From a virus: 26,130 nucleotides of DNA. How positions within the stretch are numbered: the stretch's first letter is position 1; each line of letters begins with the position of its first letter. The stretch is taken from positions 1 to 26,130 of the IMG/VR virus record IMGVR_UViG_3300030101_001144; one strand, written 5' to 3'. The notes beneath the pieces were generated by a model. It was not told the DNA's origin. It did not search any database and saw only the letters and a list, made by a program, of their open reading frames with translations. The translations under genes and the position numbers were made by a program. Positions 16,088 through 23,194 of this stretch are shown here, piece by piece.

Positions 16088-16306
16088 TTACTTTAAAACA
16101 TTTAACTCTCTTTGAAAGAAGTTATGTAAGTCTCCCATCTTATGCTTACCATTCCGGAGGATAGTTTTAATAATATCTCTCTCATCTGGAGGGAATATTT
16201 CATTAACCATATCCTCTGGTAGCATACTAAACTCTGTAACTATATCATTGTTGCGTGTAAGAAGCACTTTAAAACTTACCAAGTTTGCTTCATTCTTATT
16301 AACCAT
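16088..16306 (-). CDS. Small hypothetical protein downstream of nrdB, 72 aa
   Basis: The start is placed at the ATG at 16306, where GGAG sits six bases upstream inside the end of nrdB; seven more residues upstream (from 16327) are open but lack a ribosome site. The 72-aa product has mixed charge and no membrane segment. The phrases EFSMLPEDMVNEIFPPDERD and IIKTILRNGKHKMGDLHNFF suggest a small alpha-helical fold. It overlaps the nrdB stop by eight bases and is the last gene of the leftward arm. Co-transcription with nrdA and nrdB makes a link to nucleotide metabolism possible, but nothing in the sequence shows it. Confidence 0.6.
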   Translation of the reverse strand: MVNKNEANLVSFKVLLTRNNDIVTEFSMLPEDMVNEIFPPDERDIIKTILRNGKHKMGDLHNFFQRELNVLK

Positions 16307-17282
16307 TCTCTTTCTCCAAGTTTGCAAAGGTTACTTTATCTTGTCTACCACGTAGTCCTGCTTTCATATAAGAAGTAGCACGACCTTCAAAGAAGTTTTG
16401 ATGTTCAACACCCATTACTTCATCTAACCATTCCAAAGGATTTTCTCTCTGGTCATAGTTTGTTTTTAATCCCAATTGTAATAATCTTCTGTCAGCTATG
16501 TATCTATTGTAAGCATACATATCTTTCTTGGTAAGACCTTCAAGGTCTCCCATATCAAACACTAAGTCTAAGAACTTATCTTCTAGTTCCACCATTTGTC
16601 TACAGATTTGATATATTTCTTTTTTGAAATCATCAGTCCATATCTCTATGTTCTCTTGGATAAACTCTCTAAATAGTTTAGTCATAGCTTCAACGTGCAT
16701 AGACTCATCACGGATAGAGTAAGTAACTATCTGTCCCATACCTTTCATACGTCCAAAGCGTGGGAAGTTTAACAATATTGCAAAGCTACTAAACAGCTGT
16801 AGACCCTCAGTAAATGCTGAATAGACTGCTAAAGTTTTTGCAATACTTTTCTTATCAGACTTAGTTGTCTTAATATTGTGAACATAATCATGTTTATCTG
16901 CCATCTCTTCGTACTCTGCAAAAGCTTTGTACTCTATCTCAGGCATACCAACTGTATCAAGTAATAAACTGTAAGCGTGTTGATGAATAGATTCCATGTT
17001 AGCAAACGAACCCATCATCATTCTAGCTTCAGGCTTTCTAAAGATACGCATATATCTATCAACGTATCCTGCACCAACATCTACATCTGATTGAGTAAAC
17101 AGTCTAAAGATTTGTGTAAGTAAGTTCTTTTCTTTTACAGATAACTCTTGCCAATCTTTTACATCTGTATGTAGTGGCACTGATTCTGGCATCCAATGCA
17201 TTTGATTTTGTAAGACATAGTAGTCAAACATCCAAGGGTTGTCGAATGGTTTGTAATAATCTCTTGTATCTAATAAGCTCAT
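16299..17282 (-). CDS. nrdB: Ribonucleoside-diphosphate reductase small subunit (class Ia, tyrosyl radical)
   Basis: A 327-aa beta subunit that holds the di-iron/tyrosyl-radical cofactor needed by NrdA to reduce ribonucleotides. Landmarks: first-helix Asp in FTQSDVDVG (66 or 68), Glu97 and His100 in MESIHQHAY, radical Tyr104 at the exact spacing of E. coli Tyr122, Glu159 in AFTEGLQLF, and Glu193 and His196 in IRDESMH. All metal ligands and the radical Tyr are present, so it is not one of the Tyr-lacking variants. The C-terminal part includes NFFEGRATSYMKAG, a phrase common near the end of bacterial NrdB. Its ATG overlaps the upstream 104-aa gene's stop (ATGA). nrdA lies 0.6 kb upstream, separated by three small genes. 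It supplies dNTPs for rapid phage replication. Confidence 0.95.
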   Translation of the reverse strand: MSLLDTRDYYKPFDNPWMFDYYVLQNQMHWMPESVPLHTDVKDWQELSVKEKNLLTQIFRLFTQSDVDVGAGYVDRYMRIFRKPEARMMMGSFANMESIHQHAYSLLLDTVGMPEIEYKAFAEYEEMADKHDYVHNIKTTKSDKKSIAKTLAVYSAFTEGLQLFSSFAILLNFPRFGRMKGMGQIVTYSIRDESMHVEAMTKLFREFIQENIEIWTDDFKKEIYQICRQMVELEDKFLDLVFDMGDLEGLTKKDMYAYNRYIADRRLLQLGLKTNYDQRENPLEWLDEVMGVEHQNFFEGRATSYMKAGLRGRQDKVTFANLEKENG

Positions 17283-17305
17283 GTTTTTTCCTTGTTAAAT
17301 TTTTT
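17278..17305 (-). repeat. 28-bp gene-junction repeat, copy A (104-aa gene / nrdB)
   Basis: The stretch spanning the end of the 104-aa gene, its ribosome site for nrdB and the nrdB ATG matches 17589-17616 at 25 of 28 positions. On the coding strand it contains AAATTTAACAAGGA followed by the start ATGAG. Confidence 0.8.
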
Positions 17306-17593
17306 TAATAATTTTTCGATAGAATCTATCTCTATCTTTAGTGTATTTAGTTCTTTTTTTCTGTTGTGTAGCTCTAGTTTTTTATCATAATGTTTTTTTA
17401 AATCTTGATAACGTTTTTCATAGTCCGGTGGTTTCCAATCTGGAGACCTTAACTGTTCTTCACTTACCATGCCATAGTGAGCTTTACCATAATCATCTAT
17501 TGATTTTACAATGTACATTCCTTCTGAAAAATAAACATGAGATGCACCATCTTCTGCGTAGCCTTCAAAATGTGATTTCATAAAACCACTCAT
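17279..17593 (-). CDS. Hypothetical protein between nrdA and nrdB, 104 aa, C-terminal coiled coil
   Basis: The ATG at 17593 has GGAG six bases upstream. The 104-aa product has an N-terminal globular part with many aromatics (SHVYFSEGMYIVKSIDDYG) and a C-terminal Lys/Glu/Leu-rich helix (residues 58-104) with heptad spacing. It ends KKFNKEKT, nearly the same as the end of the preceding 59-aa gene (KKFNKENT), and the DNA around both junctions is repeated. Its stop overlaps the nrdB start (ATGA), and its own start overlaps the previous stop in the same way. I do not recognise a family. Position inside the RNR operon suggests, but does not prove, a role in nucleotide reduction. Confidence 0.65.
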   Translation of the reverse strand: MSGFMKSHFEGYAEDGASHVYFSEGMYIVKSIDDYGKAHYGMVSEEQLRSPDWKPPDYEKRYQDLKKHYDKKLELHNRKKELNTLKIEIDSIEKLLKKFNKEKT

Positions 17594-17616
17594 GTGTTCT
17601 CCTTGTTAAATTTCTT
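17589..17616 (-). repeat. 28-bp gene-junction repeat, copy B (59-aa gene / 104-aa gene)
   Basis: This second copy of the junction element spans the end of the 59-aa gene, the GGAG ribosome site and the ATGAG start of the 104-aa gene. Three mismatches separate it from copy A. It has the better Shine-Dalgarno (AAGGAG versus AAGGAA in copy A). Confidence 0.8.
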
Positions 17617-17769
17617 AACTAAATATTTAAAATTTTCAATTACGTATCCTGCATAATCTTTTGTTTTTGCGAATGGATTATTATTTTCATCACAATAATC
17701 TAACCACATCCTACTTGTAAAGCCAGAAAATTTCTGACTAAATACATTTGTAAATTCTTCTTGTTTCAT
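17590..17769 (-). CDS. Small hypothetical protein between nrdA and nrdB, 59 aa
   Basis: A 59-aa frame from ATG 17769 to TGA 17590-17592, found by reading the gap between annotated-size genes. The upstream AGGATTAAT gives a ribosome site, and the stop overlaps the next ATG (ATGA) like its neighbours. The product begins MKQEEFTNVFSQKFSGFTSR, continues with RMWLDYCDENNNPF and ends VKKFNKENT. It is mixed-charge, soluble and rich in Phe/Tyr, with no motif that I recognise. Its place in an otherwise gapless operon, its coupled start and stop, and normal codon use argue that it is a real gene. Confidence 0.6.
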   Translation of the reverse strand: MKQEEFTNVFSQKFSGFTSRMWLDYCDENNNPFAKTKDYAGYVIENFKYLVKKFNKENT

Positions 17770-17770
17770 A

Positions 17771-17914
17771 TTAATCCTTTGGTAAATATACTATTACAAA
17801 AGAGTTACATTTGGGGCAACTTAAATTAGTTTCCATAATGTATTCATCGTTTTCATCTTCTATATCGTGATCTCCACCCCATATTAATTCTGTTCCACAA
17901 TGCCAACAATCCAT
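17771..17914 (-). CDS. Mini zinc-ribbon protein directly after nrdA, 47 aa
   Basis: A 47-aa frame from ATG 17914 to TAA 17771-17773. It opens MDCWHCGTELIWGGDHDIED and has a second knuckle NLSCPKCNSFVIVYLP, giving two CxxC pairs (Cys3/Cys6 and Cys33/Cys36) that should bind one zinc as a rubredoxin-type ribbon. The start is one base after the nrdA stop, with GAGGGA of the nrdA end as ribosome site. I have seen similar tiny CxHC...CPxC proteins in marine phages without known function. Placement between nrdA and nrdB invites the idea of a redox or regulatory partner of the reductase (a slot where other phages may keep a glutaredoxin), but the CxxC pairs look like zinc ligands rather than a thioredoxin-type active site. 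Confidence 0.7.
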   Translation of the reverse strand: MDCWHCGTELIWGGDHDIEDENDEYIMETNLSCPKCNSFVIVYLPKD

Positions 17915-17915
17915 A

Positions 17916-19811
17916 CTATCCCTCACAAGCAATACATTCAGCATCGTCTAACTTAATACGCTGAACTTTGGTGTTTACATTTTCTACACTACGAGCAGCA
18001 TTAGACCTAAAGTAGTATAAAGATTTAAGTTTGTTCATACCATACCAGTGTACATCATTGACGTACTGCATGTATTCATCATGTACTTCCTGTGGCTCTG
18101 TAGCTTTAGGAAGTGTAAAGAATAAATTAACTGACTGTGCTTGACAAATAAACTCTTGTCGTTTAGATGCATGTTCTATAATCCATATCTGATCTATTTC
18201 ATTAGCAGTTTTAAACACTTCTTTTTCTTCATCTGTTAGTATATCAAGATGTTGTACAGAGCCATCTTTACCTGCAATGTCTTTCCATATATCATTTAAC
18301 TCAGCCTTCTTTAATCCTTTTTCTTGTAATACCTCTTCAAGATATTTATTTTTTACTTGGAATGATCCGGATAAAGTTTTGTGCGTATAAGCATTAGCCC
18401 TGTATGGCTCAATCGAAGGAGATGTCCCACCACATATGATACTAGAAGAAGCGTTAGGAGCAACAGCGAGTAGATGAGCATTCCTACGACCACTACCACT
18501 GATATCAGGTGACTCACCACGTTCATCAGCAAGTCGTTCAGTTGCTCTAGTTGAATGTTTCTTAATGTGCTTAAACGCTTTGTAATTAAATCCCGTAGCG
18601 AATATACCTTCGAAAGGAATATTGTGTGCCTGTAAGTACGAATGGAATCCCATCGCCCCCAAACCCAACGACCTTTCTCGGTAAGCCGAGTACGCAGATT
18701 TAGTAAAGCCTTCTTTACCGGGCTTGATATGTTTTTGAAATCTTTTAAAGTTTGCATTATACTCTCCTAAGTTATCTGTGTCAACAGCGTTATCAATATA
18801 ATGTTGAAGAACGTTGTCAAGCATGGTAATTAAATCATCAATGAACAGAGGATTCTCACTCCAATCATCAAAGTATTCTAAGTTTACAGAAGACAAACAA
18901 CATACTGCTGTTCGTTCTTCGTTAGTAGGTAAAGTAATCTCAGAACAAAGATTGCTCTGTTTGATTTCTAATCCTAAATCTTTTTGTTCTTTGGGTAATG
19001 CTTCGTTACATGTATCTATATTAATCATGTATGGCTCACCTGTCTCTGCTCTTGCATTAATGATCTGCCACCACAAGTCTCTAGCATTTACAATCTTTGT
19101 AGGTTCGTTAGTCTTAGGGTCAATCAATCTAAAGTCTGCATCGTCTTCAACAGCTTTGAGAAAATCATTAGTGATGTTTATACCATTGTGAAGATTAAGA
19201 TTCTTACGATTAATATCTCCACCAGATTCTTTACGCATGTTAATAAACTCTTCTATCTCCGGATGAGATATATCCATGTAAGCAGCATAAGAACCACGTC
19301 TAGTCGTGCCTTGATTGAAGGCTAACATTTGAGAATCTACTACATGGATGAAAGGGATTGAACCAGTAGACTTGCTACCGTGAGTAGTAGAAATACCATT
19401 ACTACGAATATCTCCCCAAAATCCACCAATACCTCCACCCGAACTTGCCAACCAAATATTTTCGTCATAGTGAGCAGATAAACCATCCCTGCTATCAGGT
19501 ACATAATTGAGAAAACAGCTAATAGGAAGACCACGACTTGTTCCCCCGTTACTAAGTATAGGAGTGCTAAACATGAACCAACAACTGGAACTGTAGTGAT
19601 AAAGTCTCTGAGCCAATTCAAAATCTGTGTGACCTTTGTAAGTGGCTGCGAAGACTGATGCTCTGGCAAATGCTTCTTGTGCATGTGTTTCATTCTCCCA
19701 TAAGTATCTATCCTTGAGAGTATCAAGGCTAAACTTATCTAAATTTTTTTCATTACTATAATTTATTTTGATACCAAGGTATTCCTTGATACCGACTTTA
19801 TCTTCTACCAT
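17916..19811 (-). CDS. nrdA: Ribonucleoside-diphosphate reductase large subunit (class Ia), no ATP cone
   Basis: A 631-aa catalytic subunit, about 130 residues shorter than E. coli NrdA (761). Active-site residues are all present: Cys99 (GLPISCF) and Cys304 (AVCCLSS) as the reducing pair, Asn287, Cys289 and Glu291 in QSNLCSEI as radical site, Tyr599 and Tyr600 in SLYYFR for radical transfer, and the C-terminal shuttle pair Cys626/Cys629 (CIACEG). The missing length is mostly N-terminal: the about 90-residue ATP-cone domain that shuts the enzyme down with dATP is absent, so overall allosteric inhibition should be lost while substrate-specificity control may remain. It overlaps the DUF3310 gene by one base and starts an nrdA-nrdB operon with three small genes between. 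It would recycle host ribonucleotides to dNTPs. Confidence 0.95.
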   Translation of the reverse strand: MVEDKVGIKEYLGIKINYSNEKNLDKFSLDTLKDRYLWENETHAQEAFARASVFAATYKGHTDFELAQRLYHYSSSCWFMFSTPILSNGGTSRGLPISCFLNYVPDSRDGLSAHYDENIWLASSGGGIGGFWGDIRSNGISTTHGSKSTGSIPFIHVVDSQMLAFNQGTTRRGSYAAYMDISHPEIEEFINMRKESGGDINRKNLNLHNGINITNDFLKAVEDDADFRLIDPKTNEPTKIVNARDLWWQIINARAETGEPYMINIDTCNEALPKEQKDLGLEIKQSNLCSEITLPTNEERTAVCCLSSVNLEYFDDWSENPLFIDDLITMLDNVLQHYIDNAVDTDNLGEYNANFKRFQKHIKPGKEGFTKSAYSAYRERSLGLGAMGFHSYLQAHNIPFEGIFATGFNYKAFKHIKKHSTRATERLADERGESPDISGSGRRNAHLLAVAPNASSSIICGGTSPSIEPYRANAYTHKTLSGSFQVKNKYLEEVLQEKGLKKAELNDIWKDIAGKDGSVQHLDILTDEEKEVFKTANEIDQIWIIEHASKRQEFICQAQSVNLFFTLPKATEPQEVHDEYMQYVNDVHWYGMNKLKSLYYFRSNAARSVENVNTKVQRIKLDDAECIACEG

Positions 19812-20077
19812 TATGAGTTCTCTGTATCGTGTACGTTAAGCATTATTATACCATAATGTAAGATTTTTAGCAAGTCTTTTCTGTTCTTTCCATCTTTATT
19901 TCCATATCGTTTTGCATACTTCATAATGTTACCTAAAGCAAAACCTTCTCCATGTCCAGAGTCAATGATAATATCTGTAGCTTGATATTTATCTGAAGCA
20001 TAATGCTCACCATATGTCTCATCAATATAAGACTGTAGTTCTTGTATTAATCGTCCTTCATTAAATTTATAATTCAT
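19811..20077 (-). CDS. DUF3310 protein (T7 gp1.7 nucleotide-kinase-like)
   Basis: An 88-aa protein with the core pattern of DUF3310: YQATDIIIDSGHGEGFALGN followed by IMKYAKRYGNKDGKNRKDLL and then KILHYGIIML, giving the usual F-LGN-IKY--R-G--K---DL-KA--YL arrangement at residues 47-80. DUF3310 proteins are widespread in phages; the T7 relative gp1.7 is reported to phosphorylate dGMP and dTMP. Its position just upstream of nrdA, overlapping by one base, fits a nucleotide-supply role. The kinase activity is only by analogy: this protein is short and has no classical Walker A motif. Confidence 0.8.
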   Translation of the reverse strand: MNYKFNEGRLIQELQSYIDETYGEHYASDKYQATDIIIDSGHGEGFALGNIMKYAKRYGNKDGKNRKDLLKILHYGIIMLNVHDTENS

Positions 20078-20319
20078 TATATATCCTTTAATTTTATATT
20101 TGGGTTTTGTTTCATTTGTTTATAGAACCAACGTAAACTGTAGGCACTAAGTAAATATTTATTGTTAGCAAAAATATGAGTTTGTTCTGGTAAGAACTCA
20201 TCAAGATTCTTTCTACTGATTTTAGATGTATCCTCTCCTTCTGGAACCATTGTTCTCAACCATGCGATAAGTAAGTCCTCTGCTTTTCTTCTTAATTTTT
20301 TTGATCTTCTTCCACTCAT
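20077..20319 (-). CDS. Small basic hypothetical protein, 80 aa
   Basis: An 80-aa protein with a very basic N-terminus (MSGRRSKKLRRKAEDLLIAW) and a helical body (EFLPEQTHIFANNKYLLSAY, then SLRWFYKQMKQNP). The basic start and Trp/Tyr-rich helices would suit a nucleic-acid-binding accessory factor. Its ATG overlaps the stop of the PD-(D/E)XK nuclease gene by four bases, and its stop overlaps the DUF3310 start by one, so it is translated in step with replication and nucleotide genes. I recognise no family and assign no function. Confidence 0.6.
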   Translation of the reverse strand: MSGRRSKKLRRKAEDLLIAWLRTMVPEGEDTSKISRKNLDEFLPEQTHIFANNKYLLSAYSLRWFYKQMKQNPNIKLKDI

Positions 20320-21188
20320 ACTTGTGTTACCTCTATAACTTTAGGCGGTTTAGGTGTTAGGGTTAAGTATTTTAATCCATTAGCATACTTAAATACTCGA
20401 AGTCCTTTACCTTCATTGGCATCTTTATGACATTCAAACTTATGTCTACAATAAACACACTCTCTAGGTAGCTGCATGTTACCAGACTTACCATCTGGAA
20501 CTGGGCTATAACATAGATCAGGTGGTGTAGCTAACTTGACAGCCTTTTTAATATTAGAAATCTTTTTCTTGATATTAGGTTTATCAAAGTTATCTGGTCG
20601 ATATAAAGCTAACTCACCAGACTCTTTATTTAAGGCTAAGAAACCTCCTTTGTCAGTACCCTCGGCTGCTTCATATCCGGCAAGTTGAGCCATATATCCA
20701 AACATATCATTCTCTGCAAGAGTTCCATCTTTGAATTTTTTAAATGAAAATCCAGAAGCTGTTTTAATATCCACAACCTCACCGTCTATAACACAATCCA
20801 TGTGTCCTTTAATACCGGATACTTTTATTTCTTTTTGTTCGCTGGTAACTTTATGTCCAGATAGCTTAATAAGAAATAGAACTATCTCTTCAAGTAAATG
20901 TCCATACAAAAATTTAATAAACAAAGAAGGTGGCATCTTCTCAGCAGTGTCTTCCGACTTCATATCAAACCAAAGTTGACGTGACTTTCTACCTATGTTA
21001 GACATACGTAAAGTAGCTTTACCTCTTGGTTCAGGGTGAGACCACTTGTAAAGTATCTCTTTCATAGACTCACCAAACTGGTCTATAGTCTCTGGGTCTA
21101 GATCAATATGCTTACCATCAGCAAGTACACCTATCTTATTATATATATCTTCGACTAATGTGTCAAGAGTCTTTTTAGATTTAGGCAT
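20316..21188 (-). CDS. PD-(D/E)XK exonuclease, Cas4/AddB-like, with C-terminal cysteine cluster
   Basis: A 290-aa RecB-family nuclease. Motifs in order: a GHLLEE helix at 96-101, metal-binding Asp131 in KGHMDC, Asp140 and Lys142 in VVDIKTASG (the D-X-K of the core), and the family's QxxxY motif at Gln168-Tyr172 (QLAGY). Near the C-terminus Cys244, Cys247 and Cys253 form C-x2-C-x5-C, the spacing of the Fe-S cluster triad in Cas4 and AddB, with Cys226 a further candidate ligand. The usual fourth ligand, an N-terminal Cys before the first core helix, is missing (LRMSNIGRKSRQLWF). By position next to DNA polymerase it may replace the T7 gp6 exonuclease in recombination, host DNA breakdown or end processing. 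It is nuclease by motif; Fe-S or zinc is undecided. Confidence 0.8.
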   Translation of the reverse strand: MPKSKKTLDTLVEDIYNKIGVLADGKHIDLDPETIDQFGESMKEILYKWSHPEPRGKATLRMSNIGRKSRQLWFDMKSEDTAEKMPPSLFIKFLYGHLLEEIVLFLIKLSGHKVTSEQKEIKVSGIKGHMDCVIDGEVVDIKTASGFSFKKFKDGTLAENDMFGYMAQLAGYEAAEGTDKGGFLALNKESGELALYRPDNFDKPNIKKKISNIKKAVKLATPPDLCYSPVPDGKSGNMQLPRECVYCRHKFECHKDANEGKGLRVFKYANGLKYLTLTPKPPKVIEVTQV

Positions 21189-21189
21189 A

Positions 21190-21477
21190 TTATTTTTGAT
21201 GTTTTACAAAATTTAACTTCCGAGTCTCTGGATTATAGTTTAATATCTTTACATCTAACTGTAACTGCTCAATACTTCTAGTCCTACCTGATCGACCTGA
21301 TTTTGTTTTTACATCTATCAAAGTTGTCTTACCATCCTTTGTAGCAATTAAGTCTACTGGACCAGTGCAGCCACAGTTTTTAAATACTTCATATCCATTA
21401 TCCCAAAGCCAAGTGACTGCGTAAAACTCAGCCATGTCTCCTTTTCTATTATCTTGTGTGTGATTAATGTGTGTCAC
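21190..21477 (-). CDS. Small PD-(D/E)XK endonuclease (Holliday-junction-resolvase-like)
   Basis: A 95-aa protein. The start is a GTG at 21477, eight bases after a GGAGG within the end of the polymerase gene; the next ATG (codon 15) would cut off part of the first catalytic helix. Core residues are KGDMAEFYAV with Glu17, then CTGPVDLIATKDGKTTLIDV with Asp42 and Asp55, and Lys57 in DVKTKSG, matching the compact E...PxD...DxK fold of archaeal-type Holliday junction resolvases and small PDDEXK endonucleases. T7 encodes a resolvase (endonuclease I) near its polymerase; this protein could fill that role, clearing branched DNA before packaging. It overlaps the polymerase gene by 14 bases. The nuclease fold is likely; resolvase activity is inferred. 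Confidence 0.75.
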   Translation of the reverse strand: MTHINHTQDNRKGDMAEFYAVTWLWDNGYEVFKNCGCTGPVDLIATKDGKTTLIDVKTKSGRSGRTRSIEQLQLDVKILNYNPETRKLNFVKHQK

Positions 21478-23194
21478 TCCAATTACCTCCTACTTTATAT
21501 TCGCCATCCATTGGACAGCGTAGATTAAAATGTTCACCTGATTCTACAATACTTTTAACTGCCATTTCTCCTACAAAGTCTGCCTGAGATTCTCTTACTT
21601 CTATTTGCCATTCATCATGGATGTTAGCAACAAATCTATAATCAATTGCATTAAGTCTTAACAAACTATCTAAGTTGACTAAGGCTTTTTTCATTAAGAT
21701 TGCTCCTGCTCCTTGAAGTAATGTGTTTAAAGCTGCATGTTTATTTCTTATATATAACTTCCTACCATCTAATCCTTTGAGGAAATTTTTTGAAGCTGCT
21801 CTGTCAACTCGTTCTTTAAGAGACTTGTATGTTGGGAGACTACTAAGAAAGCGTTCTCGCAACTGTTTACCTTCTGATCTACTTCCTTTAATAATGCTTC
21901 CAATCTTTTCATCTCCTGCTCCGTACACGAGGGCATATATGAAAGTTTTAGCCTGATCTCTTGATTTAAGTCCAGCAAAGTTTTGGTTAGTTGTGTGAAT
22001 GTCTCCATTAATAATTTCATTTATATACTCCTTATCATCCATGTAATGTGCTAACATGCGTAGCTCTAGTCCACTTGCATCTACACCTACAAGTTTATAT
22101 CCATCTTCTACAGTCCAACATGATCTACATTCTTTACCATAAGGACTGTGAACTGAGGGAACCTGTGCAACATTGGGGTTTCTATGTGTCATTCTTCCGG
22201 TAATAGTTCCATTAGGAATAACGAACCCATGTATTCTGCCATCATCTTTGACCGCTTCTACCCATGAATCAATCTGAGCTATACGCTTTTGCAGTAATAA
22301 AAAATCTGCTATAAGTTTTGCTTCATGGATGTGAGTTATCTTAGATAATGTTTTCTCATCTACAATAGGTTGACCAGTAGGTGTAAATCTATCTGGCTTC
22401 CAACCAAAGTCTATAAGATATTCTCCAATCTGTTTACGAGAGCCAAGATTAAACTCTTGTAAAGTTTGTCTCATAAAAGGATTAAAGTTATCAGTATCTA
22501 AACATCGTTGATACTCTTCATTGGTAAGCCCACGTTTAGATAGATTACCATCTTTCTTAATGTAAGGTGTCACTTGTTTTGTATCTACCCATTTAGGTTT
22601 GAATGTAGAATGAACTTCATCTTCTATTTGTTGCATCTTTTCTCTGAGTTCTGCTAACAAACTTAAAGCTGATTGCATATCAAAAGCAAAACCATCTTGC
22701 TCTTGTTGTTTCATAATCTTGGCTACACCTTGTTCAAGGTCAATGCATTCTGGTTTGAAACCTTTAGATTCTTTACGAAGTTCTTGTAATACTCTAGTGT
22801 TTAACTGTACATCCCGTACACAATAGTTTAACATATCAGTAGAGTAGTTAAGATAATCTTCAAACTCAATCTTTGGATAACCTAACTTGTAACCCCAAGT
22901 TTCAAGACTGTGACCACCATCACGTGTTGGATTAAATAGTCTAGATAGTACCAGAGTATCAATAATCTTTTTGCTACTTAGGTCTACATTACCAAACTTT
23001 TCTACCATAGGTATATCAAAGCCAATGATATTATGACCAATCAACCTATCGGCTGTTGTTAAAAACTGATACCCTTCTTCTAGCTTACTAGGTGGAAACT
23101 TAAATATTTCTCCTGAGTCAGGATTCTGGGCAACGATACACCATACTTTTGTAGCATGAAGATCATCAGTTTCTATGTCAAATACTAAGTCCAT
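21464..23194 (-). CDS. polA: DNA polymerase I family A with 3'-5' exonuclease (T7 gp5-like)
   Basis: A 576-aa family A polymerase. The N-terminal proofreading domain has Asp6 and Glu8 in FDIETDD, Asp60 in GHNIIGFDIP and Tyr124/Asp128 in YCVRDV, so all exonuclease metal ligands remain. The polymerase domain has motif A (VGVDASGLELRMLAHYM, Asp372), motif B (RDQAKTFIYALVYGAG, with Arg412, Lys416 and Tyr420) and motif C (NIHDEWQIEV, with Asp528 and Glu529). Tyr420 is at the position of E. coli Phe762, as in T7; Tyr there allows dideoxynucleotide use and has been associated with virulent, fast-replicating phages. It lacks the 5'-3' nuclease domain and is shorter than T7 gp5 (704 aa). Its ATG overlaps the primase-helicase stop by one base. 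It should be the replicative polymerase. Confidence 0.95.
   Translation of the reverse strand: MDLVFDIETDDLHATKVWCIVAQNPDSGEIFKFPPSKLEEGYQFLTTADRLIGHNIIGFDIPMVEKFGNVDLSSKKIIDTLVLSRLFNPTRDGGHSLETWGYKLGYPKIEFEDYLNYSTDMLNYCVRDVQLNTRVLQELRKESKGFKPECIDLEQGVAKIMKQQEQDGFAFDMQSALSLLAELREKMQQIEDEVHSTFKPKWVDTKQVTPYIKKDGNLSKRGLTNEEYQRCLDTDNFNPFMRQTLQEFNLGSRKQIGEYLIDFGWKPDRFTPTGQPIVDEKTLSKITHIHEAKLIADFLLLQKRIAQIDSWVEAVKDDGRIHGFVIPNGTITGRMTHRNPNVAQVPSVHSPYGKECRSCWTVEDGYKLVGVDASGLELRMLAHYMDDKEYINEIINGDIHTTNQNFAGLKSRDQAKTFIYALVYGAGDEKIGSIIKGSRSEGKQLRERFLSSLPTYKSLKERVDRAASKNFLKGLDGRKLYIRNKHAALNTLLQGAGAILMKKALVNLDSLLRLNAIDYRFVANIHDEWQIEVRESQADFVGEMAVKSIVESGEHFNLRCPMDGEYKVGGNWSDTH

Noticed and set aside
16307-16327. 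Upstream extension of the 72-aa gene inside nrdB
   Set aside because: The GGAG site lies after the upstream ATG and correctly precedes the ATG at 16306.
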